Position numbers and translations under genes: made by a program. DNA of 60,000 bases. Source: Adiantum capillus-veneris. Its lineage: Eukaryota; Streptophyta; Polypodiopsida; Polypodiales; Pteridaceae. The notes beneath the pieces are model-generated. The model did not search any database. It saw nothing but the letters and a program-made list of their open reading frames with translations, and was not told the origin of the DNA. Where the stretch lies: contig CM043968.1 in assembly GCA_014529385.2 (NCBI GenBank), positions 126,363,018 to 126,423,017 of the forward strand, given 5' to 3'. Shown here piece by piece: positions 1-9,062 of the stretch. Numbering within the stretch: position 1 is the stretch's first letter; each line of letters starts with the position of its first letter.

Positions 1-36
1 ATGTGTATTTAGTAATTAGTTATGTTTGAGTTTGCA

Positions 37-486
37 GATCTGAAGAAGATGGTGAAAGGATACGAGTAGAACTATGTAGATGAATTGGTCAGTGGGAAGA
101 CTACATCAAAGTTGAGGTGTAAGACCTACGGCCATAATTTTAGTGGAAATGCTCACAGGATAAAAGAACACGTGTTCAAAATTCCTGGAAATGTGACAGC
201 TTGCAAAAACCCCCCAAGAGGTATTGAAGAAAAATTTCCCGAGTGGGCGCTAAGGGAAAAGAGAGTACATCTTGAGGGTAGAAAAAAGGGAGGTCCTAAA
301 ATGATGGCTCCATCTATGGCTAGGGACATCGAGATGACACTCGAGAATGATCAAAATCCTCACTCGACCCCTACTTCACGTCAAGGAGGGTGTCATTCAT
401 CCTTTGCTGGGAATTGTAGCTCTAATCCTACCGAAAGTTGTGCTAACATAAGCGTCTTTCATTATTGTTGTTATTATGGTGCATGA
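37..486 (+). pseudogene. Decayed BED zinc-finger exon (hAT-type)
   Basis: After a plausible intron acceptor (TTTGCAG, ending near 37) a reading frame encodes a region like the BED zinc fingers at the N-terminus of plant hAT transposases and domesticated relatives: GHNFSGNAHRIKEH followed by KIPGNVTACKNPP and a basic stretch. BED fingers bind DNA through a C-x2-C...H-x(3-5)-H site. Here the second cysteine of the first pair is replaced (CKTY), and a TAG at 67-69 interrupts the frame, so it is not functional as read. It lies on the opposite strand from the hAT relic at 43.6-45.3 kb, so it is a separate copy. Whether it once belonged to the kinase-like gene downstream is unknown. Confidence 0.5.
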
Positions 487-618
487 AATGTTTAGATCTT
501 TGATTATTGGAGGTTATTATTGTCCATGAAATGTTTTTGTTTAGAATTATATACAATCATATATGTCAAATTTTTATCTATTTTGGATTTACCTTATATT
601 TCCTTCATGTATTTTCAG

Positions 619-723
619 GCTTCAATCATGGTAGAGACAAAGTTAACGCGTCAAGATCGCAAAATCATTAGTGATGCTCTGATTTTGTCTCTCTATGGAG
701 CTTCAGACGATCATTTGCGATGA
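619..723 (+). other. Possible short exon, unknown product
   Basis: An acceptor-like ATTTTCAG ends at 618 and is followed by an open stretch (MVETKLTRQDRKIISDALIL...) ending in TGA at 721-723. I do not recognise the product. The position between the BED exon and the kinase-like region suggests a remnant of an intron-containing gene, but no splice donor or continuity could be established. The sequence from 724 to 946 holds only broken frames. Confidence 0.2.
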
Positions 724-946
724 GCATTTGATCCATTGCAGGCAAAGTTTGATGATTTTGTGATTGAACTTGTGGAACAGTGTTGGCTGAAGCTGTGCAG
801 TCCATTTCCCAGTTTCATTTGACCTAGCTCTGTGCACTAATGGAGTGATGCATAACACAGTAAAGCAATCGTTAGGCTAGGTCACTAGAAGTTTTGAATG
901 TATGGTTCATCCAAAAATCAAAACCAAACCTGAAATCAAAGAGTGA

Positions 947-1907
947 ATGCAGCTTGTAGCACAACTACATTCAGAATTGAAGAGCAAAGATAATATCGAA
1001 GGCTCTTCAAAAAATCCTAGGACAGAAGAGAATGTACCTCCTCCATCAGGTTCTCAGTCCTTAGCTATACACCTGGATGATACGATGTGTCCTCGTGTCC
1101 TACACTTACTTGGGGAGCATTCCATCTCTCACTTGCAAGCACCCCAATTAGGTGAGGGACGTTTTGCAAATGTGAAACAAGTATTAGTGGCTCATCCTCT
1201 CTTCAAAGATCCTGTCTATGCGGCAAAGATATACAAAGACCAAATAGGAAGCAAGCCGACATTACAGATCGTGCTAGAGGAGGCAATTGCTACAACTGTT
1301 CAGCATTGTGGCATGATATTGCCCCGTGCTCTTGTTCGGTATAGCAAAAGACCTATGTTGATCTTCAAGCTTTGGAATGGAGGTCATCTTGAGTAGTGGA
1401 TTCACACATGTCATCATGATGGAAGCAAGCTTGTAATCAAAGAGTTTAAATACACGTCTGGAATTATACAATAGTTCACAGCACAACATTTTTCCAATCT
1501 GCAATGCTCTTCTGCAAACGATTAAATTCGTACATAGTCATGAATTCATTCACAATGATCTACACACTAGAAATATTCTACTCAATTTTGGCGAGCGAGG
1601 AGTGTATGCTGGCATTGTGTACTAGGGACAAAGTACACCATCAAACACTTTGGCAACATTTCCCAAGCTGCCAAATCTCACCCCTCAATGTAGATCTCAA
1701 TTTGAGCAAAATTATCCATGGACTACCCCTGAAAATATTAGCACCAATCCTCCTCCATTCACCAAGTCGTCTAATATATATAGTCTCTCATATATTCTTA
1801 GATGCTTGCTTGCATGTATTCTAGATCCCACTGAGGTTCTCAAGCACGAACTTTTGCGAATTGTAAACAAACATCTTGCTAGTGAAAAATCCCCCAAACC
1901 CTTAGAT
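947..1907 (+). pseudogene. Protein-kinase-like gene, N-terminal part, broken
   Basis: The frame opens at 947. It shows a glycine-rich loop (LGEGRFANV, about 1150-1178) and a VAIK-like lysine (YAAKIYKD, about 1217-1240). It then meets TAG codons at 1394 and 1472 and shifts frame. From 1506 the new frame carries a catalytic-loop motif, HNDLHTRNILL (1551-1583), with the expected Asp and Asn, another TAG at 1623, an APE-like motif (TTPEN, about 1720-1737) and the helix SSNIYSLSYIL typical of the C-lobe. The frame is cut at 1907 by the chromovirus and resumes at 42293 as DRPTIWDL. At least three stops plus a frameshift show the gene was already dead or dying apart from the insertion. The kinase assignment is from motifs only; the subfamily is unknown. 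Confidence 0.6.
1904..1907. repeat. Target-site duplication AGAT, left copy
   Basis: AGAT directly precedes the left chromovirus LTR and is repeated at 42289-42292 directly after the right LTR. Removing one copy and the element restores an uninterrupted kinase reading frame. Confidence 0.75.
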
Positions 1908-3535
1908 TGTAATGGAATTTGCCTTAATATGTGAGAGTAGCGGAATTTAATGAGAGTACTTTCAAGAAATGATTTTGTGAGCATAGCGGGTTGACATAAT
2001 TGAAGATAGCAACATAATCATAGCAATTAGTTAACTTGGCATAGACAATAATTTTGCAAGAGAGAGAGTTTAGAGAACATGACAACAGTTGAGGACCGGA
2101 TTTATGTGGAGCCGGTCCCCCCTCCAATAGGCATTTGTATTATGATTTCTCCCATAAAGAGAGACTTGTACAATACAGTCTTTGTGTTCCTTGTGACCTA
2201 GGTGATGCCATGAAGATGGAAGGCTTCATGCATCACAAACATAACATAAACTTGAAGAAAGCTTTAACTATCCCAAGCTTCAGTCCCAAGACCTCAAACA
2301 CCTTCGAAGGTGGAGAGAGCTAGCAGGGAATGAGGGTAGGGAAGAGGAAGAAGAAACATTTCGTAGGATAAAGAATTAGTTCCTCACTTATCATACTCTT
2401 GTTGCTAGCATACATAATAGCATAGTAATGAAGAAGAAGGAGATGGCAAGCTTAAGCATTGAAGCATGGCTCTTGGTTGGATTTGCACTCCATAGCCAAG
2501 AGTGTTGGTGTAGGCTCTCAACCTCTACTTGCTTGGAGAAGGAGAGGGAGCTCTTGCACTTTGCATAGTACACAATGAGAGTTCTTGTGAGTGTGTGTGG
2601 GTGAGTATACCCCCTAAGCACCCCCCTAGATTGCTTGGGTCGACCCCCCCTTGTAGCTCATGCTTGAAGCTCATTGGACCCCTCCAGGCCTAGCCAATCA
2701 CAAGCAGGAGCCATTACAAGCAACATGGGTAGCCTTGGGACAAGTGTCCCCCTTTCTCCTTTGAGAGAGAGGACTTGATAAATGCAAAATCAATTAGATA
2801 ATTCAAGTAATTTATCATTGGACCCCTTTTAAGCCTAGCCAATAGGCTTCAAGAAACACATGAAGGTAACATGGGTAGGGACCTGACATGTGTCCTTGCT
2901 ACCTCTTCAAGCTGGGCTTCCCTTGTGAGTGTGAGTGTGTGTTCTCTCTCTCTAATACCTAGGAAAAGGTCTTGCCCCCCCTCTTGTAGGGATGCTTTTG
3001 ACTTTAGGAGCTCAAGCACCTTAGTCATCAAGCATGACAAAGCACTTGAAGTAGGGGGTGTTCCCACAAGCATCTCAGGCAAGCTTCTCAAGGCACCTCA
3101 AGCACCTTAATCATGCACCAAGTCAAGCACCTCAAGCATGGAGCCATTCAAGCACCTCAAGCATCTTAATCAAGCACCTCAAGCATGACAAGCACCTCAA
3201 GTAGGACAAGCACCTCATGCACGACAAGCACCTTGAGCTTGGGCCGGGTTTCCACCTCAAGCTCAGCCCTAGCTTACCTAAGGTCAAAGGACTTTTACAC
3301 ACATTATTGGAGGTCTTCAATGAAGCTAACCCTAAGGTCTTATGCTCCATTGGTTAGCCTTGCTCTCGATAGACCATCTCCCATTTGGGCCCCTTTACTA
3401 TTGGCCCCGTGTTGAGATAGATCTATAAGCACATATCTATATCTTAACACTTGTTCCCGTTTATTCTCCCACATTAAGTGATCAATTTAATATGAGAAAA
3501 TCATTTGGGTTGGTTAGATATTAGATTTTATGACA
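1908..3535 (-). repeat. 3' LTR of outer chromovirus
   Basis: Near-identical over its whole length to 40659-42288; on the + strand it starts TGTAATGG and ends TTATGACA. It contains two paired CATTGG...GCCAAT modules (about 2670-2700 and 2815-2842) and, at about 3018-3240, an irregular tandem array of a CAAGCACCTCAAGCA unit. No protein-coding content is supported. Confidence 0.9.
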
Positions 3536-3895
3536 TTACCTCTCTCTTGAAATCATAGTCGTCCTCGACTATGAGGTAGAAGAGATAAAGCCTTAGTTAT
3601 TAGTCAATCGTACTTAGCGGGTAGAGGATCCCTTTTTTACCCTACGACATCTTTCCAAGATGGATGACTAATCCATTTGGTGCTTGGGAGACATAGCTGA
3701 CGCAAGCATGTCTGCTCTTTAGTCCATTTCATTCTCCCAAAGTAGAGTGACAAATTCTACTTGGTGTTTGAGAGACGTCGTCATCACAAACATGATTCTA
3801 AGCATGCATACTAGTTAAATTTGTGCACAATTAAAAAGAGGACTAGTCATATAAGACAAAAACATGAGTCATTTAAAAGAAATTTTTACATTTTC
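3536..3895 (-). promoter_or_regulatory. Polypurine tract and 3' untranslated region of outer chromovirus
   Basis: The + strand reads TTACCTCTCTCTTG right after the LTR, so the element strand has a purine-rich tract, the usual primer for plus-strand synthesis, next to its 3' LTR. The remaining 350 bases up to the polyprotein stop hold no gene. Their counterpart in the window-end chromovirus is 58104-58505 and is clearly similar, so this untranslated region is conserved between the two elements. Confidence 0.7.
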
Positions 3896-6800
3896 TTACT
3901 CTAATGTAGCATTGTAAGCATTGACAAGGTTCATACTATCCTTAAGTTGTACTCCTTGCATCCATCTAGCATCTTCAAAAGGATAATTTTTGAACTTAAT
4001 AAGATACCGTCGGATTATCTTACCATGTCGTAGTACCTTGTCTTCATATCGAAGGACAGCTTCGGGTTGTAGCACCTCTTCTTGGTCTTCAACTTCGGGA
4101 GGGTCTTCAATAATTGGTTCAGTTGGTGGCTCTCCTTTGTAGGGCTTAAGTAGGCTTACATGAAAGGCATTGTGTATAAGCCAATGGTTGGGCAACTTGA
4201 GTTGATAAGCCGTCTCATTAATGGGCTTCAAGATTTGGAAAGGACCATAGTATCTTTTTGCTAGTTTAGCATAATACTTTTGATGGCCCGTAGGATTTTT
4301 GCCCGTCGTTTGCCTTAATCGAGCCTTAGGAAACTTGAGTAAGACCCAATCATTTTCATTGAACATTAAGGCTCTTCTGTGCTTATCAGCAGCAGCTTTT
4401 TGCCTTTGTTGAGAGATGGCTATAGCCTCCCTAATCTTTTGAAAATATTCTTGTAGGTCACGGCTATACTCATCGGTGACAAAGATCTTCCCATGTACTT
4501 TGAGTAGCAAGGGACTTTTAGGTCTTCCCTCTATGATCTCGAAAGGTGCTTTCCCCGTAGAAGTATGTACAGTATTATTGTAGGCATACTCTACTAGAGG
4601 TAAATACTTTTCCCATTGTGAGAGTTGATCTACTTCGGTAACATAAGTCTTGAGTAGATCGAGTATCGTAAGATTGGCTATCTCACTTTGGCCATCCGTT
4701 TGTGGGTGATAGGCCGAAGAGAAATTCAATCTTGTTCCTAGATTTTCCAGAACTTTCCAGAAATTACTGGTCATTCTAGGATCTCTATCTGACACGATGG
4801 ATGTGGGTAATCCATGGTGTTTGAAAATCTGAGATATGAAGAGAGTTGCCATTTGATGTGCCTTAATAGTCTTTTTGACAGGAATAAAATGTGCTTGCTT
4901 GCTAAACCTGTCGACTATTGTCCATATTCCTGTATTCCCATGGATAGACTTGGGTAATCCAAAGATGAAATCCATGGATATACTCTCCCATGGTGAATTT
5001 GGAATAGGCAATGGCTGGAGTAATCCAGGTTGCTTCCCTCTATCATACTTGGTCTTTTGGCATACTACACATTTTGAAACATACTCTTGTATGTCCACTT
5101 TCATGGTAGGCCAATAGAAATACGTCTCTACTCCTCGGACAGTAGGTTGAATACCTCTATGCCCTGCATATGGAGGAGCATGGGATTCATACATAACCTT
5201 CTCACGAAGAGAATGGGTAACACATAGTCTATTGCCATGGAGAAGATAACCATCCTGGAAGATAGCCTCTTTCTTCCCCAAAGCAAGGGCTGACATTATG
5301 TCTCTAAAGTCAGGGTCAGTAGCATACTCATCTATCATAGAGGATAGATCATTGTGAGTAGCTATAGACACCGCATTAACTTTTGGTCGTCGTGAAAGTG
5401 CATCGGCAACTTGATTGTGCTTACCAGCTATGTGAGCAATATGGAAATTAAATTGCGAAAGAAAATTTTCCCACCTCATTTGTTTGTCGGAAAGTTTGGT
5501 TTGCGTCATGAAATACTTGAGACTTTGGTGGTCGGTTCGTAGGATAAATGGAGTCCCCAATAGGTAGTGCTTCCATGTATCTAGGGCATGTAGAACAGCT
5601 AAAAGCTCTTTCTCATAAATGCCCAAGACTTGTTCATCACTATTGAGCCTTCGGCTCTCATATGCTATGGCATGCCCTTCTTGAAGCAAAACCGCTCCAA
5701 GGCAATCACCACACACATCACATTGGACCTCAAATGGCTTTGAGAGATCCGGAAGCACGAGGACTGGTTGGGAAGTAAGCTTCTCTTTGAGTTTTTCAAA
5801 AGCATTTTGCTCCTTAGCAGTCCATACAAACTTAACGTTCTTCTTTGTTAAGTCGTGAAGTGGTCCTGCTACTTGAGAGAATTTTGCTATGAAGCGTCTA
5901 TAGTATGCACACATACCAATAAAGCTTCTTAGCTCATGTAGATTCCTTGGGTTAGGCCATGATTTTATTACCTCTAACTTTGATGGATCCATACGAATAC
6001 CATCGTGAGAGATAATATGACCTAGATATTGAATCTCTTGAAGGAAGAATTCACTTTTCTTTTGGTTGAGAAAAAGTTTGTTTTCCCTCAAGGCTTGAAA
6101 AATCACTTGGAGATGTTGCTTATGTTCCTCCAAAGATTTGGAGTAGATGATGATATCATCAAAGAACACTCCAGTGAATTTACGACATGGTCTAAAATTT
6201 TTCTCCATGAGACGATTGAAAGTAGCTGGTGCATTAGTCAAGCCAAAAGGCATGACTAGATATTCATAAAGACCAAATGTTGTGCGAAACGCGGTCTTTA
6301 GGATATCTTCATCCACTATCCTTATTTGATGATATCCACTCTTAAGGTCAATCCTACTGAAGTAGGTAGAGCCTTGTAGCTTATCAAACAAATCTTCTAC
6401 CCGAGGCACGGGAAATCTGTTTTTGATAGTGATATGGTTTAGTGCTCGATAGTCCACACACATACGGTATGTACCATCTTTCTTTTGCACTAAAAGGACT
6501 GGAGAACAAAAGGGAGAGGAACTAGGCCTCACCATCCCTTTGTCTACCAATTCCTGTACTTGCCTCATAATCTCCTCTTGTTGAGCTTGTGAGACTCGAT
6601 AAGGAGGTTTGTTAGGCGGTGAGCTTCTTGGAAGGAGCTCAATACGATGGTCATCATCCCCTCGTTTTGGAGGTAGGTCCATAAGGATATCATCGATGAA
6701 CACATCTTGGAATCCTTTTAGAAAAGTAGACAAGTCTAACTCTTCTTGATTCCTATCATTTTCATTTGATGAAACATTATTAGCTTTTAGAGACTCTTTG

Positions 6801-8029
6801 ACATAAATCATGTACGCAGAAACTGAGCTCTTCATTGATTTATCAAAAGAAAGAGGATTTACAAGTGGAATAGTGCGACCACGCTCACTAGCATCTATAT
6901 ACATGTTCTTTCCCCTGTAGGTGAAGTAAATTCTCCTTTCAGGGAACTTCATGTTGGCAGCCATGCGATCAAACCATGGTGCCCCTACGATAACATCCTG
7001 ATGTTGGAGAGGAGAGATGAAGAAATCTTCTTTGTCAACATAGCTTTGGACATGAAGACTCAACATCCCAATCAAGGGAGTAACGGAGGCTTGTTGTCCC
7101 TTGAAAGCTAGATCAGCTGTTACTATATCTCCCATCTCAAAAGCTTGAATGCCCAACTTGGTGGCCAACTCTATTGATATGAAGTTAAGAGTAGAGCTAG
7201 GGTCAAACAAGATGAAGGCATCATGCTCTCTTACCTTTCCCCAAGCATAGGAGAGTGAAGATCCTTTGCAAAGAGAATCCTCTTTTGGAGCTTCGATGGT
7301 GGAAGCCTTAGGAGTCTCATTGCGAGTATTCTTCTTGGGGCAAGAACGATAGCCATGTCCTTGCTCCCCACGCTTGAAACATTTATGGTCCTTGCGAAAA
7401 GCTTCAATCTCTTCAGGAGAGAGTTTGTTTTTACCTTTGTAAACTCCCTTCTCCTTGGACCGATTGTTGTTGTTGTTGTTGGAAGTGCCTTGGGAATTAT
7501 TTTGAGCATTGGATTTCCCCTTTGCATCATTTTTATCTTTGTTTTCCATGGGCTTGACATTATGTCTAGCCCCTTGATGGAAATTGATGCGTGAACCAAC
7601 CATGGTGTGGTGGATTACTTCGGTAATAGTACCAGGCCGTTGAGAGTTGATGTATTCGGCCATCTCTTCAGGTAATCCCACACAAAATTGCTGTCTTTGC
7701 TCGGCAAAGTCTATCTTTTGAAAGACAGTAGCTTTGAGATGTAAATCCCAAAACTTGTCTACATACTTGTTGATAGACTCATGAGAGAGAATCTTCAAGC
7801 CGCGCCATTTGGTAAGAACTTTATCTTTAGTATCACTTGGAAGAAATTGCTTCATGATGGAAACTCGTAGAGTTTTACATGTCTTTGGGGCTTCTCCATT
7901 GCCACGAAGGCTAGCCCACCATTGACGAGCTGATTTTTGGAAGTGCATAGCTACATGGCGTAGCTTGGAGGACTCTGTGAAGCCCTCGTTCCCAAAGGCC
8001 GCATCAAATTGCTGGATGAAGGCCAACAT
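3896..8029 (-). CDS. Chromovirus Gag-Pol polyprotein, C-terminal 1377 residues
   Basis: An open frame of 1377 codons. Order by residue: Gag capsid C-part (1-200); a zinc knuckle near 218 whose second Cys is Arg (CFKRGEQGH); protease near 275 with LFDPSS where DSGS is usual; RT with FFDD near 620 and [11 protein letters not shown]; RNase H about 760-880 ending ADALSRRP; integrase with HHCC from about 948, catalytic Asp near 1040 (VDRFSK, or the preceding MDF), Asp near 1079 (SDRDPRM) and Glu near 1115 (GQSEIA); a GPY/F-like YYGPF; and a C-terminal chromodomain about 1321-1370 (RRYLIKFKNY). The chromodomain steers integration to chromatin marks in this family. The apparent ATG at 8029 is an accident of the LTR junction; the true Gag start is near 40244. 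The open pol suggests recent activity, but the protease and knuckle substitutions argue against autonomy. Confidence 0.9.
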   Translation of the reverse strand: MLAFIQQFDAAFGNEGFTESSKLRHVAMHFQKSARQWWASLRGNGEAPKTCKTLRVSIMKQFLPSDTKDKVLTKWRGLKILSHESINKYVDKFWDLHLKATVFQKIDFAEQRQQFCVGLPEEMAEYINSQRPGTITEVIHHTMVGSRINFHQGARHNVKPMENKDKNDAKGKSNAQNNSQGTSNNNNNNRSKEKGVYKGKNKLSPEEIEAFRKDHKCFKRGEQGHGYRSCPKKNTRNETPKASTIEAPKEDSLCKGSSLSYAWGKVREHDAFILFDPSSTLNFISIELATKLGIQAFEMGDIVTADLAFKGQQASVTPLIGMLSLHVQSYVDKEDFFISPLQHQDVIVGAPWFDRMAANMKFPERRIYFTYRGKNMYIDASERGRTIPLVNPLSFDKSMKSSVSAYMIYVKESLKANNVSSNENDRNQEELDLSTFLKGFQDVFIDDILMDLPPKRGDDDHRIELLPRSSPPNKPPYRVSQAQQEEIMRQVQELVDKGMVRPSSSPFCSPVLLVQKKDGTYRMCVDYRALNHITIKNRFPVPRVEDLFDKLQGSTYFSRIDLKSGYHQIRIVDEDILKTAFRTTFGLYEYLVMPFGLTNAPATFNRLMEKNFRPCRKFTGVFFDDIIIYSKSLEEHKQHLQVIFQALRENKLFLNQKKSEFFLQEIQYLGHIISHDGIRMDPSKLEVIKSWPNPRNLHELRSFIGMCAYYRRFIAKFSQVAGPLHDLTKKNVKFVWTAKEQNAFEKLKEKLTSQPVLVLPDLSKPFEVQCDVCGDCLGAVLLQEGHAIAYESRRLNSDEQVLGIYEKELLAVLHALDTWKHYLLGTPFILRTDHQSLKYFMTQTKLSDKQMRWENFLSQFNFHIAHIAGKHNQVADALSRRPKVNAVSIATHNDLSSMIDEYATDPDFRDIMSALALGKKEAIFQDGYLLHGNRLCVTHSLREKVMYESHAPPYAGHRGIQPTVRGVETYFYWPTMKVDIQEYVSKCVVCQKTKYDRGKQPGLLQPLPIPNSPWESISMDFIFGLPKSIHGNTGIWTIVDRFSKQAHFIPVKKTIKAHQMATLFISQIFKHHGLPTSIVSDRDPRMTSNFWKVLENLGTRLNFSSAYHPQTDGQSEIANLTILDLLKTYVTEVDQLSQWEKYLPLVEYAYNNTVHTSTGKAPFEIIEGRPKSPLLLKVHGKIFVTDEYSRDLQEYFQKIREAIAISQQRQKAAADKHRRALMFNENDWVLLKFPKARLRQTTGKNPTGHQKYYAKLAKRYYGPFQILKPINETAYQLKLPNHWLIHNAFHVSLLKPYKGEPPTEPIIEDPPEVEDQEEVLQPEAVLRYEDKVLRHGKIIRRYLIKFKNYPFEDARWMQGVQLKDSMNLVNAYNATLE
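8024..8028. repeat. Target-site duplication CAACA, left copy
   Basis: CAACA immediately precedes LTR 1 and recurs at 39599-39603 immediately after LTR 4. Joining the flanks at one copy restores the chromovirus gag frame (..TDKVLAFIQQFD..), which proves the nesting order. Confidence 0.9.
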
Positions 8030-8969
8030 GTTAAGGCGGTTACACCGCTAGCGGAAGCTAAATAGCGAGAACTCAACCAACAACAGAATTTGTCAGACGA
8101 GGACGGAGCTTGACCCGCAGGCGCATGGAAACAACTAGGTGGGTGTCAAATCACCTACTCGACCTTCTAATGACAATCACTACTAAGGAAATCAAATCTA
8201 AGTTCTAAAATACGCAAGTGACTGAAATTCGTACTACGAACGAATGCTATACAAAACAAGATCTAGAATCATTGAATCGATCTCAAACTCAAGGGGAAGT
8301 CTATACACTAGGTAAGAACAACACCCTAAAGACTTGAACTGCAACATCAACCTATAACCACTCCGTGCGGTAAACGCGTATGAAGACAGGCCGAAAAATA
8401 CAGGTGAGCGAAACTTGACCCCGATGGTACTAATGTGTAGCTCTACTCGTTGTGGTTCTATAGATATGATGCACGCTCAATTCCGACACACGAGTTGGAA
8501 GAAAACTCACACTGAAGCTCGTAGGAACTTACCACACATAGAAGCCGATAGCGCGCACTCTTGGTATCTGTGCGTAGCTCTCGCCGTTGCTAACACAATG
8601 GCGGTTTCGCTTCTCCAATGGCGGCTCCGTAGCTCGCGTAGCAAGTAGATAAGACTCTCTCTCTCTCTCACTCTCTCTCAGACACAGTCACGGCGCTCAA
8701 AAAACTCACTTTGATTAATAATCTGAATCCCCTTAGGTTACAAAAACTTTGGCTTATATAACTCAGCCTTGGAGGTGAGAACATCTCTAACTAATTACAT
8801 CAGCAAGTGAAATTACTTCGGGATTACAAGCTGGAAACTCAATTGAGTCCCGTTACTTAATGAATGGCTCAAATCAAAATCAATGTCGAAAAGACATTTA
8901 TTACAATCAATGGTTACAAAATGATGAGTGTGAGAAAAAATGTGGGTGTGATCCTCTGCTGGCTCAACA
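8029..8969 (-). repeat. LTR1 of inner family (3' LTR of internal region 1)
   Basis: 941 bp, TGTT...AACA ends, similar end to end to 20031-20964, 36834-37770 and 38658-39598. On the element strand a TATA-like TTATATAAG is at about 8753-8762, followed by a short CT/GA-rich run (about 8655-8685). It also contains ACGCGTATGAAGACA (8374-8388), close to half of the 24-bp palindrome found in the internal regions. Confidence 0.9.
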
Positions 8970-8984
8970 CTCCCCCCCTCCGCG
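8970..8984 (-). promoter_or_regulatory. Polypurine tract next to LTR1
   Basis: The + strand has CTCCCCCCCTCCGCG directly after AACA of LTR1, giving a purine run on the element strand. The same feature follows LTR2 (20965) and the related LTR at 51717-52644. Confidence 0.75.
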
Positions 8985-9062
8985 TTCATGTCGTCCTGAC
9001 ATGACTTTTATGCTTGGTCAATAAAGTCCTGTTGTCTTGAGCATCTGCAAATGTGATTCGTA

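Noticed and set aside
4875-6259. + strand open frames inside the chromovirus polyprotein
   Set aside because: Overlap the clearly coding - strand frame; no independent support.
8627-8960. Solo LTR interpretation for LTR1
   Set aside because: It has a polypurine tract and internal sequence on the right and shares its target duplication with LTR4.
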